Shown here in pieces: positions 9,049 through 18,312 of a stretch of DNA of 64,000 nt (position 1 is the stretch's first letter; each line of letters begins with the position of its first letter). The translations under genes and the position numbers were made by a program. The notes below the pieces were generated by a model that made no database searches, was not told the origin of the DNA, and saw only the letters and a program-made list of their open reading frames with translations. Source of the stretch: Pseudomonadota bacterium (GTDB lineage: Bacteria > Pseudomonadota > Gammaproteobacteria > Burkholderiales > Casimicrobiaceae); assembly GCA_009786025.1 (NCBI GenBank), contig WQUA01000003.1:33644-97643 (forward strand). The letters are read 5' to 3'.

Positions 9049-9876
9049 TTATTCCATACTTTTCAGCATCGCCTGCAAGGTGCCACACTGGCGGCGCGAG
9101 ACCGGCAATAGCTCCGACGTATCCTGCAATTCGATTTTCCAGCCATCGTTCTCATGGTCACCGTTTGTTCTTTGCTCATTGGCGCTGCCGAGCACCAGGC
9201 GCTTGATCGCCCGTTTCGCCACCAGATAACTGCGATGGGTGCGGACAAAATCAGGAGCAAATTCCTGTTCCAGCTTGACCAGCGATTCTTCCAGGGTAAA
9301 TTCGCGTTCATGCGTTTTGATCGTCACATATTTCTGTTCGGCTTTGAAATAAATGACTTCTTCGATCGGCACCAGTTCAATTCGTGTCCGCCCGATCACC
9401 GGTAAAAACCGTCGTGCGTCCGTCGGCAATCCGGCGAGTTGCGCTTCTGAAAGAGGCTCCAATGCCGGAACTTTGCGCAGCGCCGTCAACAACCGGTCGA
9501 TGCGCACCGGTTTCATCAAATAATCAATGGCGTTCAATTCGAACGCCTGTACGGCATATTCATTGAACGCCGTCACAAAAATGACGCGTGGCGGTTGTTT
9601 CATCTTGCGCAGATGTTGCGCCAGCTCGATGCCACTCATGTCGGGCATCTGAATATCGGTCAGCAACAGATCGATCTCGGAAGCCTGCACCCAATGTAGC
9701 GCCTCGCGGCCATTTTCGACTTCTCCGACAACGGTCAATGGCAACGCTTGCTGGCAATCGTTGAGCAAATCGCGTAAACGCCGGCGCGCCGGCGCTTCAT
9801 CATCGACCACCAGGATTTTCAGAGGCTTGTCAGCCGTCATTTCCGTTGCTTTTTCAGCATTTGCATCGGTGCTCAT
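9049..9876 (-). CDS. LytTR-type response regulator (AlgR-like)
   Basis: Two-component response regulator and DNA-binding protein. The receiver domain (about 20-135) has the acidic pair DDE at 25-27, the phosphoacceptor D74 in LLTDIQMPDMSG, and K102 in the KPVR-type position (YLMKPVRIDRLL). The C-terminal LytTR domain (about 155-275) includes YFKAEQKYV and VRTHRSYLV. The start overlaps the kinase stop by four bases (ATGA), so the pair is translationally coupled. AlgR of pseudomonads is the best-known relative; target genes here are unknown. Confidence 0.85.
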   Translation of the reverse strand: MSTDANAEKATEMTADKPLKILVVDDEAPARRRLRDLLNDCQQALPLTVVGEVENGREALHWVQASEIDLLLTDIQMPDMSGIELAQHLRKMKQPPRVIFVTAFNEYAVQAFELNAIDYLMKPVRIDRLLTALRKVPALEPLSEAQLAGLPTDARRFLPVIGRTRIELVPIEEVIYFKAEQKYVTIKTHEREFTLEESLVKLEQEFAPDFVRTHRSYLVAKRAIKRLVLGSANEQRTNGDHENDGWKIELQDTSELLPVSRRQCGTLQAMLKSME

Positions 9877-10961
9877 TCACGATTCCCCTGCAATGATGTT
9901 TTGCCTGCACGCGGCGACGCTCTCTGCTCTTTGCCGCTGTTAGCGCTCGGCGTCGGTAATGGCTTCCGCCGGTACGGCATTCGAATATGCACTTCATACG
10001 TTTCGTCGTTGCCCACCTTGGCGGACATACTGGCTTCCGCATCAAAATGCAGCGCCAGCCGTGCCCGCACATTGGCGACGGCGATCCGGTTGCCGCGATG
10101 ATGACGCTCGTTGCCGGGGCGGTAAGGGTTGCGCAGAATCGCGTGAACTTCATCACGCGACGAAAAAATATTGATTGAGATCGTGCCGCCGACGCTCGAT
10201 GTTTCGACGCCGTGATGAATCGCGTTTTCCAGCAACGGCTGCAATACCAGCGGCGGCACCATGGCGTCGGCCGGCATACTCTTGATGTTCCAATCGACTT
10301 CGAGACGCTCGCCCAACCGCAATTTCTCCAGCCCCAGATATTGACGACACAACTCGACTTCATCCGCCAGCGGCGCCAGATCGCGATTGTCGCGCATCAG
10401 CACGCGAAAAAGATCGGCCATGTCCTGCAACGCCGCTTCGGCCTGGCGCGGGTCATGACGTACTATCGACATCACCGCATTGAGGCTGTTGAACAAAAAA
10501 TGCGGGCGGATGCGCGCCTGCAACGCCTGCAATTTGGCCTCAATTACCACCGGCGACAGCATCCGGTTACGCATATGAAAGTAATACAGCAACAACGCCT
10601 GCGCCAGTAAGCTCCAGAACAACACCGGCACAATGTCCGGCCACAGCGCAAAACGCAACAGGACGGTGATGATGACCGCGCAAACGATCGTAATCGTCGT
10701 TACCGCCGCCACCCCCCGCCAATACGGCTGCCGCGCCAGCCAGGGTCCGCACAGCCATAACAGCGTCAGTTCCAGAATCAAAAAGGGCTCGACGCTTCCC
10801 GCCAGTTCGGTCACCGCCAGCGACCATTCGCGCCCGCCACCGTAACGCGCCAGCATTGCCAGCGCCATGCCGAGATTGACGCCCAGAACCGTCCGCAGCA
10901 CAACCCCTAGATTACGCCAATCCGGCATCAGCGGAGAGATTTCTTTGTATTTCGCGCTCAT
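9873..10961 (-). CDS. Membrane histidine kinase of LytS/AlgZ (His_kinase) type
   Basis: Partner of the downstream regulator. From the ATG at 10959-10961 it has 362 residues. About four hydrophobic segments lie at 18-40, 54-75, 84-107 and 110-128. The His_kinase motif ARIRPHFLFNSLNAVMS follows, with predicted phosphoacceptor H154, then an HATPase_c domain with LQPLLENAIHHGV. The frame is open to 11144, but that N-terminal stretch (with CLYCLQR) shows no family character and the internal ATG sits just before MSAKYKE, so it is preferred. The upstream region holds a direct repeat ACAGTAC-AA-ACAGTAC (11016-11031) and an operator-like dyad (11061-11077). Confidence 0.8.
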   Translation of the reverse strand: MSAKYKEISPLMPDWRNLGVVLRTVLGVNLGMALAMLARYGGGREWSLAVTELAGSVEPFLILELTLLWLCGPWLARQPYWRGVAAVTTITIVCAVIITVLLRFALWPDIVPVLFWSLLAQALLLYYFHMRNRMLSPVVIEAKLQALQARIRPHFLFNSLNAVMSIVRHDPRQAEAALQDMADLFRVLMRDNRDLAPLADEVELCRQYLGLEKLRLGERLEVDWNIKSMPADAMVPPLVLQPLLENAIHHGVETSSVGGTISINIFSSRDEVHAILRNPYRPGNERHHRGNRIAVANVRARLALHFDAEASMSAKVGNDETYEVHIRMPYRRKPLPTPSANSGKEQRASPRAGKTSLQGNRE

Positions 10962-11060
10962 CGACAACCATCCACCCGGCAGAAGTCCCTCAATGCGCTT
11001 CGCGGCGCGCTGAAGACAGTACAAACAGTACGGCAAAGCAAAGCCAACAACGGATAAAGA

Positions 11061-11077
11061 TTTATGCTGTCCACTAT
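11061..11077 (-). promoter_or_regulatory. Operator-like motif shared with the efflux operon
   Basis: TTTATGCTGTCCACTAT on the plus strand, 100 bp upstream of the histidine kinase start. It matches 33516-33532 in 15 of 17 positions, both differences being transitions. The core is an imperfect dyad (ATGCTG..CACTAT). It may be an operator or overlap a promoter. Unproven. Confidence 0.35.
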
Positions 11078-11235
11078 ATATATGGCCATTGTCCCTAACT
11101 GCCGGGCATTGCGCAAGTTGGCCGCCGCCCAATGGTTTTATCATTCTAGCCGACTCCTTGTGGAGAGTGCTATAGTGCGCGGTACCAAGAAAGCGGAAAA
11201 ATGCTTACACCTTCAGAACCTTTAAGGAGACGCCC

Positions 11236-12183
11236 TTGATCCCGATTTACAACTACGATGGCGGTATTTTTGCAATCGACGCTCTCTACGAGCGGCCATT
11301 GCGCGCCGCGATTCATTTTGTCGTCGATAATGGCCGCGCCGCCATCATCGACACCGCTCATAACGCCTCGGTCGAACTCGCCGTACAGGCTACCGCGCAA
11401 CTTGGCCTCAAGCGGGAGGATGTCGATTACGTCTGCCTGACCCATGTTCATCTCGACCATGCTGGCGGCGCTGGCGCGCTCATGCGCGAATTCGGCAACG
11501 CCAAACTGGTCGTCCATCCACGTGGCGCCCGCCACATGGCCGATCCGACCCAACTCATGGCCGGCGTCAAAGCCGTCTATGGTGAAGCCGAAGCCGCACA
11601 GCTTTACGGCGAACTGGTGCCTGTCCCCGAAGAGCGAATTATCGCCGCCGCCGACGGAACATCGCTCAAACTCGGAAGCCGTGAACTGCACTGCCTCGAC
11701 ACGCCGGGACACGCGCGCCACCACCTTTGTTTTTACGATACGGCCGTCAATACCGTATTTACCGGCGATATTTTCGGAATCACCAGCCCTGAACTCGATG
11801 CCAATGACCGGCAATCCATCGTTGTCACCTCCAGCCCGGTGCAATTTGAACCGCAGGCGATGCGTGATTCAATCCGGCGCATCCTCGCATATCGTCCCGA
11901 GGTGCTTTACCTGACCCACTTCGCACAACTGCGCGAACCGGCGGCGCGCGGCGACGACTTGTATCGCCTGATTGATGCCTATGTCGCTATTGCCGAACAA
12001 GCCGGCCCCGACGATGGCAACCGCTATCAACGAATCGCTGACGGCTTGTGGCAATTGTTCGACGCCGAAGCGCAACGTCAGCGCTGGCCGCTGTCCCGCG
12101 AAAAAATACGCGCGCTCATGAAACTGGATGTCGATTTGAACGCGCAGGGACTGGATGTCTGGTTGAAATCGCGAACAAAATAA
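11236..12183 (+). CDS. Metallo-beta-lactamase-fold hydrolase
   Basis: Predicted metal-dependent hydrolase of 315 residues. The metal-binding motif THVHLDHAGG has H70, H72, D74 and H75; further ligands are likely in TPGHARHH, FTGDIFG and LTHF. The start is TTG at 11236, supported by a strong AAGGAG at 11224-11229, six bases upstream; no in-frame ATG gives a better fit. It does not look like a glyoxalase II (no matching C-terminal domain) or an RNase Z. Substrate unknown. It is divergent from the two-component pair. Confidence 0.8.
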   Translation: MIPIYNYDGGIFAIDALYERPLRAAIHFVVDNGRAAIIDTAHNASVELAVQATAQLGLKREDVDYVCLTHVHLDHAGGAGALMREFGNAKLVVHPRGARHMADPTQLMAGVKAVYGEAEAAQLYGELVPVPEERIIAAADGTSLKLGSRELHCLDTPGHARHHLCFYDTAVNTVFTGDIFGITSPELDANDRQSIVVTSSPVQFEPQAMRDSIRRILAYRPEVLYLTHFAQLREPAARGDDLYRLIDAYVAIAEQAGPDDGNRYQRIADGLWQLFDAEAQRQRWPLSREKIRALMKLDVDLNAQGLDVWLKSRTK

Positions 12184-12558
12184 GCTCGCGCAGGTTACAG
12201 GCGAGCACCGCGCATCCGGGAATCATTTCACGCAAAGCATGAAACATAAGGGCGAGTTTCAAACCCGCCCTTATGTTATCTCGCGCGAAGCCGCGAAGAG
12301 GAAAAGCCCCCTTTCCCAAAGGGACGCCCGCCGAAGGCGGACGGGGGTTTGTTGAAAAAGATTTACCGTAAAGAACGCATAGGTCACAAAGAAAAAGCGG
12401 GGCACACAAAAGTACACCTCAAATCAAATATCATCGAAATCCAAAAACATGATTTCAAGTCAGAATTGACAGCCTTTACAAGTTAAACGACACTGCCTTC
12501 GTAGATCATGGTATCTCTACCGTTAACGCTCGCATCCATCAACGCTTACCCTTGTCTT
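12184..12558. repeat. Intergenic block of inverted and modular repeats, no gene
   Basis: 375 bp without a gene. An inverted repeat ATAAGGGCG...CGCCCTTAT spans 12246-12274 and could weakly terminate the hydrolase transcript, but no U-tract follows. The modules GCGCGAAGCCGCGAAGA (about 12283-12299), a CCCCC...GGGGG pair (12307-12345) and ACCGTAAAGAACGCAT (12365-12380) resemble the repeats around 4 kb. Confidence 0.5.
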
Positions 12559-12978
12559 ATGAAAGCGACTTCCATTTTCCTGCCGGCGCTTGTTCTCATG
12601 CTCTGGACTTTGCTCGTTCTGGTGCAAGTCCCCATCCGCCGCTTCAGCGCCTACTTTTTGGGCAGGCGTGTCGTTGCCGACGACTTTAAATACGGCGAGT
12701 CAGCCAACGTGCCCGCGGATGTGTCGCTGCCGAACAGGATTTTCATGAACCTCGTCGAAGTTCCTGTTCTCTTCTACGCACTCGTCTTGATCGCCTTCGT
12801 CACCAATGAAGTGAACCAGGTCACCGTAGGTCTGGCCTGGCTGTACGTCGCATTGCGCTTTGCCCACAGCCTGATTTACTTCACTTACAACCGCGTCGTC
12901 CACAGATTCGCAGCCTTCACAGCCAGCAATCTCGTCGTTCTGGCCATGATCATTTACTTGGGCATAGCGTTGCTATAA
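12559..12978 (+). CDS. MAPEG-family membrane protein
   Basis: Small integral membrane protein of 139 residues with about four hydrophobic segments: 4-24, 61-80, 83-104 and 117-137. The segment NRIFMNLVEVPVLFYAL followed by ALRFAHSLIYFTYN is characteristic of MAPEG proteins (eicosanoid and glutathione metabolism family). In bacteria the biochemical role is mostly unknown. The start at 12559 (MKATSIF) is chosen because it gives a clean first membrane helix; the frame opens earlier at 12508. Confidence 0.75.
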   Translation: MKATSIFLPALVLMLWTLLVLVQVPIRRFSAYFLGRRVVADDFKYGESANVPADVSLPNRIFMNLVEVPVLFYALVLIAFVTNEVNQVTVGLAWLYVALRFAHSLIYFTYNRVVHRFAAFTASNLVVLAMIIYLGIALL

Positions 12979-13021
12979 CGCGCCCGCTTTACCCTTTCGA
13001 CGCTCAAGCTACCTACTCATC

Positions 13022-13039
13022 TCCCGCTTTCGCGGGAAT
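13022..13039. repeat. Short hairpin repeat TCCCGC-TTTC-GCGGGA
   Basis: Copy of the hairpin at 2037-2055 with the same TTTC loop and the same flank AATGA. It lies between the convergent MAPEG and DUF1854 genes. Confidence 0.6.
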
Positions 13040-13059
13040 GACGAGGAAGGGGAAGAGAA

Positions 13060-13542
13060 TCACAAAAACCGATCCAGCAAGCGTCGGCTGTGTTTATCAA
13101 GCGCAGTGATGTCGAAGATTCGGTATTGCACGCCGTCGCTACCGGTGATCAACAGCGATGAGGCGTTTAGCGCGCGGATGTCTTCTTCGCCTTTCAACAC
13201 GAACGAAGTTTCGCCGCGATCAGTACTGACCTCCCAGGTACTGGGCGTCGCAAAGGTTGAGACACGATTCAGTCGAAGAATACTCGGCATGAATTCGCGT
13301 TCAGCAAGCGCCGCCTCAATCAGGGCACGAGCTTCGCTGCCGGCAACCGATTCCAGCGTCGATAACGAGTCGATCCAGGCGCGCTCATGCCCTTCTTCAT
13401 CGACCAGCGCCAATCCTGCGCCCGGCGCACTGATCGGAAACGCGCGCACCGGCACGATGTTTTCGTAAATCTGCCCGTCGCAAGTAGTCAACACCAGCCG
13501 GCCAAAGGTATTGCGCGACAGTTGAAAATCAAGGTCGTTCAT
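13060..13542 (-). CDS. DUF1854 protein associated with cyanophycin locus
   Basis: 160-residue cytoplasmic protein, recognised as DUF1854 by the opening QLSRNTFGRLVL, the internal VVPVRAFPIS-like segment (here IVPVRAFPIS) and the aspartate-rich end YRIFDITALDKHSRRLLDRFL (quoted in part). No enzyme motif is visible. It overlaps the stop of the ABC transporter by four bases (ATGA), so both are likely translated together. In related bacteria this pair accompanies cphA genes, which suggests a role in storage or handling of cyanophycin or its amino acids; mechanism unknown. Confidence 0.8.
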   Translation of the reverse strand: MNDLDFQLSRNTFGRLVLTTCDGQIYENIVPVRAFPISAPGAGLALVDEEGHERAWIDSLSTLESVAGSEARALIEAALAEREFMPSILRLNRVSTFATPSTWEVSTDRGETSFVLKGEEDIRALNASSLLITGSDGVQYRIFDITALDKHSRRLLDRFL

Positions 13543-15869
13543 TTTTGCGAGCGGTCAGTTACGGGAGCTGTGTTACTCCAGGATGTTGTAGAGAATTCGG
13601 TATCGACTTGTCGCGCCTGGGCTTCATATAAACGGAAATAAGCGCCGCGTTGGGCGATCAACGTATCGTGCGGTCCTTCTTCGACGATGTGGCCACGATC
13701 CATCACGACCAGGCGGTCGGCTTTGCGCAATGTTGACAGGCGATGCGCGATGGCAATGGTAGTGCGGCCGCGCACGAGGTTGTCAAGCGCTTTCTGGATT
13801 TCTTTTTCGGTCTCGGTATCGACCGACGAGGTGGCTTCGTCGAGAATCAGTATCTTTGGGTCGATCAGCAGCGCACGTGCGATCGAGATTCGTTGCCGCT
13901 CTCCTCCCGATAGCCCTTGCCCACGCTCGCCGACCAACGAATCGTAGCCTTGCGGCAAGCGCAAAATAAACTCATGCGCATGGGCGGCGCGGGCCGCGGC
14001 GATGATGTCTTCACGCGTTGCGTCGGAGCGGCCATAGGCGATGTTCTCGGCGATAGTGCCAAAGAACAGGAAAGGTTCTTGCAACACCAGCCCGATGTTA
14101 CGGCGGTATTCGGTGATGGACAGCGCGCGAATGTCGATACCATCGAGAAACACGGCACCTTCGGCGACATCGTAGAAACGGCAAATAAGGTTGACCAGCG
14201 TGCTCTTGCCGGAACCGCTGTGTCCGACCAGCCCGATCATTTCGCCAGGCGCAACGGTCAGATTGACGCCACGCAGAATGGTCCGGTTACCGTAACGAAA
14301 TACGACGTTGCGTAATTCGATTTGTCCACGCACTGTCGTCAACGGCACGGGTTGCGCCGGCTCCGGCACGTTGGAAACATGATCGAGGATGTCAAAAATT
14401 CGCTTGGCGCCTGCCGCCGTTTTTTGTGTCACCGAAACGATTCGACTCATTGAATCGAGCCGCGTGTAAAAGCGGCCGATATACGCCAACGCCGCCAACA
14501 ACATTCCGGTTGAGATTTCACTATGCGATACTTGCCAGATGCCGAACGCCCAAACAACCAGCAGGCCGATCTCGGTCAGCAGCGAAACCGTTGGCGAGAA
14601 CAGCGACCAGAGGCGATTAACCCGGTCATTGGCGACGAAGTTATAGCGGTTTGCCTCTTGAAAACGCTTCGCCTCGCGCGCTTCTTGTGCGAACGCTTTG
14701 ACAACGCGAATGCCGGGGATGGTGTCAGCAAGCACATTGGTGACTTCCGACCAGGCGCGACCGATTTTTTCAAAGCCGGTTCGCAGCCGGTCGCGCACCA
14801 GATGAATCATCCAGGCAATGAACGGCAGGGGCAGCAACGTCACCAGCGCCAACCAGGGATTGATCCAAGCCAGCATTACCGCCGTCATCGTAATCATCAG
14901 TACGTCGGTTGCAAAATCGAGCAGATGCAGCGACAGAAAAAGGCAGATACGATCGGTTTCCGAACTGATGCGCGCCATCAAATCGCCAGTGCGTTTGCCG
15001 CCGAAGTATTCCAGCGATAAATGCATCAGGTGTTCAAAAGACGCCGTGCGCAGATCGGCACCGATTCGCTCGGAAACCAACGCCAGAATGTAAGTTTTTC
15101 CCCACCCCAGCCCCCAGGCGAGCAGTGCCGAAGCGAACAGCCCGCCGAGGTACAGCGCCACCAGGCCAACATCGACCGGCGCTCCTTTTTCGGCAGGTAC
15201 CAGGACCTCATCGGTCAGCGGCATGATCAGGTACGGCGCCACCATGCCGGCCGCCGTCGAGGTCAGCATCAGGATGAACCCCAACAGCAAAGCGCCTTTA
15301 TAGGGGCGGGCGAATCGCCACAAACGGAACAAAATCCAGGAGGAAGGTGGCGCGATGTTGTCGTCGGTTGCGCAGTTCGGGCATTCGCCGTCATCAGCAG
15401 CTAGCGGCGTGCCGCAAACCGGGCACAAAGCCGTGTCTTCTTCCTCGACCTTTTCGGACAGTTTTTTTTCCCGCCACTGGCCGAAGGCCTGAATGAGCCG
15501 CTGAATCGCAGCGTCCTGCGCCAAAGTATAACGCCAGTGATGGAGGCGGCTGTCGCCGTCAATCAATTCCAGCGTGCCGACGCCGGCATGATCGTAATGG
15601 CTCAGCCGCAGCTCGCCCGAGCGCGCCCATTCCCGGCAGGGCGGCACGGCGCCCGGCGACGAAGTTCCGGCGCAACTGAAAAGACGCTGATCGGTGACGA
15701 CGATCAACTCCTGCGCGAAACGCAATGGCGCGTCGAGATCGACGACCGCCCAGCCCAGGATCTTTTCGCTTGGCGACAGAGAGATCTGCGTCTGCCAAAC
15801 GACGGGCAACGGGATGGGCAACGCAGGCGCTGCCGGAGAAGAGAGGGTCTCCCTGTGTGTCTGTGTCAT
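13539..15869 (-). CDS. ABC transporter, fused permease-ATPase, with N-terminal zinc-ribbon extension
   Basis: 776 residues from the ATG at 15867-15869. Order: an unusual soluble N-terminal region (1-145); a likely zinc ribbon with C149, C152, C163 and C166 (CPVC, CPNC); a six-helix exporter-type membrane domain (about 185-480); and an ATPase with Walker A GHSGSGKST, signature LSGGERQR and Walker B ILILDEATS. The exporter type IV fold is clear; substrate and direction are not. It is divergent from the two cyanophycin synthetase genes and coupled to DUF1854, so a link to cyanophycin is inferred. The open frame continues to 16211 but would collide with cphA'. Confidence 0.85.
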   Translation of the reverse strand: MTQTHRETLSSPAAPALPIPLPVVWQTQISLSPSEKILGWAVVDLDAPLRFAQELIVVTDQRLFSCAGTSSPGAVPPCREWARSGELRLSHYDHAGVGTLELIDGDSRLHHWRYTLAQDAAIQRLIQAFGQWREKKLSEKVEEEDTALCPVCGTPLAADDGECPNCATDDNIAPPSSWILFRLWRFARPYKGALLLGFILMLTSTAAGMVAPYLIMPLTDEVLVPAEKGAPVDVGLVALYLGGLFASALLAWGLGWGKTYILALVSERIGADLRTASFEHLMHLSLEYFGGKRTGDLMARISSETDRICLFLSLHLLDFATDVLMITMTAVMLAWINPWLALVTLLPLPFIAWMIHLVRDRLRTGFEKIGRAWSEVTNVLADTIPGIRVVKAFAQEAREAKRFQEANRYNFVANDRVNRLWSLFSPTVSLLTEIGLLVVWAFGIWQVSHSEISTGMLLAALAYIGRFYTRLDSMSRIVSVTQKTAAGAKRIFDILDHVSNVPEPAQPVPLTTVRGQIELRNVVFRYGNRTILRGVNLTVAPGEMIGLVGHSGSGKSTLVNLICRFYDVAEGAVFLDGIDIRALSITEYRRNIGLVLQEPFLFFGTIAENIAYGRSDATREDIIAAARAAHAHEFILRLPQGYDSLVGERGQGLSGGERQRISIARALLIDPKILILDEATSSVDTETEKEIQKALDNLVRGRTTIAIAHRLSTLRKADRLVVMDRGHIVEEGPHDTLIAQRGAYFRLYEAQARQVDTEFSTTSWSNTAPVTDRSQK

Positions 15870-16065
15870 GAACCGTAACGTATATGCAACATGATCGCTC
15901 CGGTCAATTAAGGCGGCGTTCTCACGCCGCGCCGGGAAAGCGCCAGCGTCACTATAAAAGAATTTCACCGTTTGTGCGCATTTTTGCGGAAAAGAATCGG
16001 TGACAATATCTATCACGCCATAACGGCAAAGACTCTGGTTACGCGCCTTCGGACGGAGTACACTT

Positions 16066-18312
16066 ATGACGTTACGCGCTGTTCCGTTGCGGGCTAGAAT
16101 GGTGGCGGCGTTTGACGCCTTATTTTTTAAGGCTGGGGGTTTTTCTGACGGTTTTTGTGAGTTTCCTGTGTCTGCTCTATTGAAAAAAAAAGAGGTACAG
16201 TTTCTCCGCATCGCTTATCTGCGCGGCCCCAATATCTGGACGTATCGGCCGGTGTTGGAAGCGTGGGTCGATATCGGCGCCTTGGAAGAGGCTCCGTCCA
16301 ACACCATTCCGGGATTTTACGAACGCCTCGTCGGTTGGCTGCCGTCGTTGGCCGAACATCGCTGTGGGGTCGGCGAATGCGGGGGCTTTTTGCAGCGTGT
16401 CAGGGACGGCACCTGGATGGCGCATGTGCTCGAGCACGTCGCGATTGAACTGCAAAACCTCGCCGGCTTGCAGGCCGGTTTCGGTAAGGCGCGCCAGACT
16501 TCCCAACGCGGCGTTTATAAAGTGGCGTTTCGGGCGCGTAACGAAGAAGTCGGGCGCGCCGCGCTTTTTATTGGCCGCGATCTGGTGATGGCCGCCATCG
16601 AAGACCAGCCGTTCGATATCGCCGCCGCGATCAACGATTTGCGCCAAAAGATCGACGACCACCATCTGGGGCCGAGCACGGCGTGTATCGTTCAAGCCGC
16701 CGTCGACCGCCGCATTCCGGTGATGCGATTGAACGACGGCAATCTGGTGCAACTGGGTTACGGCGCGCTTCAGCGCCGCATCTGGACGGCGGAAACCGAA
16801 CGCACCAGCGCCATTGGCGAAAGCATCGCTGTGGACAAAGATTTGACCAAACGCCTTCTGCAATCGTGCGGCATCCCGGCGCCGGAGGGCGAGGTTGTCG
16901 AGAATGCCGACGCGGCTTGGGCGGCGGCGCAGGATATCGGCTTGCCGGTGGCGGTCAAACCGATCGACGGCAACCATGGGCGCGGCGTCGTTCTCGATCT
17001 TTCGCTCGAAGAGGATATTCGCGCCGCTTTCGCCGTCGCCGATGCCGAAGGCAGCGGCGTTATCGTCGAGCGCTTTGTGCGCGGCCGCGAGCACCGATTG
17101 CTGGTCGTCGGTGACAAGCTGGTCGCCGCCGCCTGCGGTGAAGAGGCATGGGTCACCGGCAACGGCCGGGATACGGTGGAAGCGCTGATCGACGCACAAA
17201 TCAACAGCGACCCGCGTCGCGGCCTCACCGAAGATTTTCCCCTCAATAAAATTCTGATCGACGAAGACCCTGCCGTCGCGCTGGAACTGACGCGTCAACG
17301 ACTGACGCGCGACAGCGTCCCCGCCCCTGACCAGCGGGTGCTGATCCAGCGCAATGGCAACGTCTGTGCCGATGTCACCGAGAGCGTGCACCCCGATAAC
17401 GCGGAGCTTGCCGCACTGGCGGCGCGCGTCGTCGGACTGGACATTGCTGGTATCGACGTGGTTGCCGAAGACATCAGCCGCCCGTTTGCCGAGCAGGGCG
17501 CCGGCATTGTCGAGGTCAACGCCGGGCCAGGCTTATTGACGCACATTCAACCAGCCAGCGGCAAGCCGCAGCCCATCGGAAAAGCAATTATCGACCACTT
17601 ATTTCCCAGCGCTGAGCAACAAGGGCGCATTCCGATCTTCGGCATCACCGGTACCGATAAAACAACGGCAATCGCGCAACGGCTGGCAGCATTGCTCCGC
17701 CTCGCCGGCTACCGGGTGGGGCTGGCGTGCCGCGACGGGCTGTATCTCGGCCACCGCCAAGTCGATTCGGGCGACGCTGTGAACTGGGCAGCAGGTGAGC
17801 GCTTGCTGATGAATCGCCTGATCGATATCGCCGTGATCGAGAGCGACGCGGCGTTGATCTTGCGCGAAGGGCTGGCTTACGACCGCTGTCAGATCGGCAT
17901 CATCACCGACACCGGTGGTTTACCCGCGCTCGCCAACGACGATATTCTGACCCCCGAGCAACTGTATCAGGTATTGCGTACACAGGTTGATGTCGTGTTG
18001 CCCAACGGAGTAGCGGTGTTGAATGCGCACGACCCGCACTTGGTCGAAATGGCAGCGCTGTGCGACGGTGAAGTGATCTTTTATGCGACCGACGCCGAAT
18101 CAGCGGCGATCGTCAAACACTGCGCCGCTGGCGGTCGCGCGGTCGTTGCTGCCGACGACCAGGCTCTGCTGATCCATGGCGGTCACACCACGCCGATGAA
18201 CACCCACAGCGCGCCTGATCTCGAAATACTGGCAACCATTGCCGCCGCTTGGGCATTCGGCGTCAACGCCACCTTGATCCGCTTCGGTATTGAAAGACAG
18301 GAACCCGTCTGA
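16066..18312 (+). CDS. Cyanophycin synthetase paralogue with degenerate Mur-ligase P-loop (CphA')
   Basis: 748 residues against about 855 for the complete enzyme next door. It has the N-terminal domain (LRIAYLRGPNIW), an ATP-grasp domain (about 245-500) with VKPIDGNHGRGVV and VEVNAGPGL, and a shortened Mur-ligase-like domain. The Mur P-loop reads GTDKTT (529-534) where active enzymes have GTNGKTT, so the glycine before the lysine is missing. The ATP-grasp loop NLSTGGTATDVT of CphA is reduced to NVCADVT. Arginine addition by the Mur domain is therefore doubtful. The ATG at 16066 has GGAG seven bases upstream; GTG 16168 or TTG 16180 would remove an atypical 34-38-residue extension. It overlaps cphA by one base. 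Confidence 0.85.
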   Translation: MTLRAVPLRARMVAAFDALFFKAGGFSDGFCEFPVSALLKKKEVQFLRIAYLRGPNIWTYRPVLEAWVDIGALEEAPSNTIPGFYERLVGWLPSLAEHRCGVGECGGFLQRVRDGTWMAHVLEHVAIELQNLAGLQAGFGKARQTSQRGVYKVAFRARNEEVGRAALFIGRDLVMAAIEDQPFDIAAAINDLRQKIDDHHLGPSTACIVQAAVDRRIPVMRLNDGNLVQLGYGALQRRIWTAETERTSAIGESIAVDKDLTKRLLQSCGIPAPEGEVVENADAAWAAAQDIGLPVAVKPIDGNHGRGVVLDLSLEEDIRAAFAVADAEGSGVIVERFVRGREHRLLVVGDKLVAAACGEEAWVTGNGRDTVEALIDAQINSDPRRGLTEDFPLNKILIDEDPAVALELTRQRLTRDSVPAPDQRVLIQRNGNVCADVTESVHPDNAELAALAARVVGLDIAGIDVVAEDISRPFAEQGAGIVEVNAGPGLLTHIQPASGKPQPIGKAIIDHLFPSAEQQGRIPIFGITGTDKTTAIAQRLAALLRLAGYRVGLACRDGLYLGHRQVDSGDAVNWAAGERLLMNRLIDIAVIESDAALILREGLAYDRCQIGIITDTGGLPALANDDILTPEQLYQVLRTQVDVVLPNGVAVLNAHDPHLVEMAALCDGEVIFYATDAESAAIVKHCAAGGRAVVAADDQALLIHGGHTTPMNTHSAPDLEILATIAAAWAFGVNATLIRFGIERQEPV

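Noticed and set aside
16177..17391. 404-codon open frame on the minus strand opposite the CphA paralogue
   Set aside because: Same reason: antisense to a clear gene, with composition rich in Arg, His and Asp typical of shadow frames.
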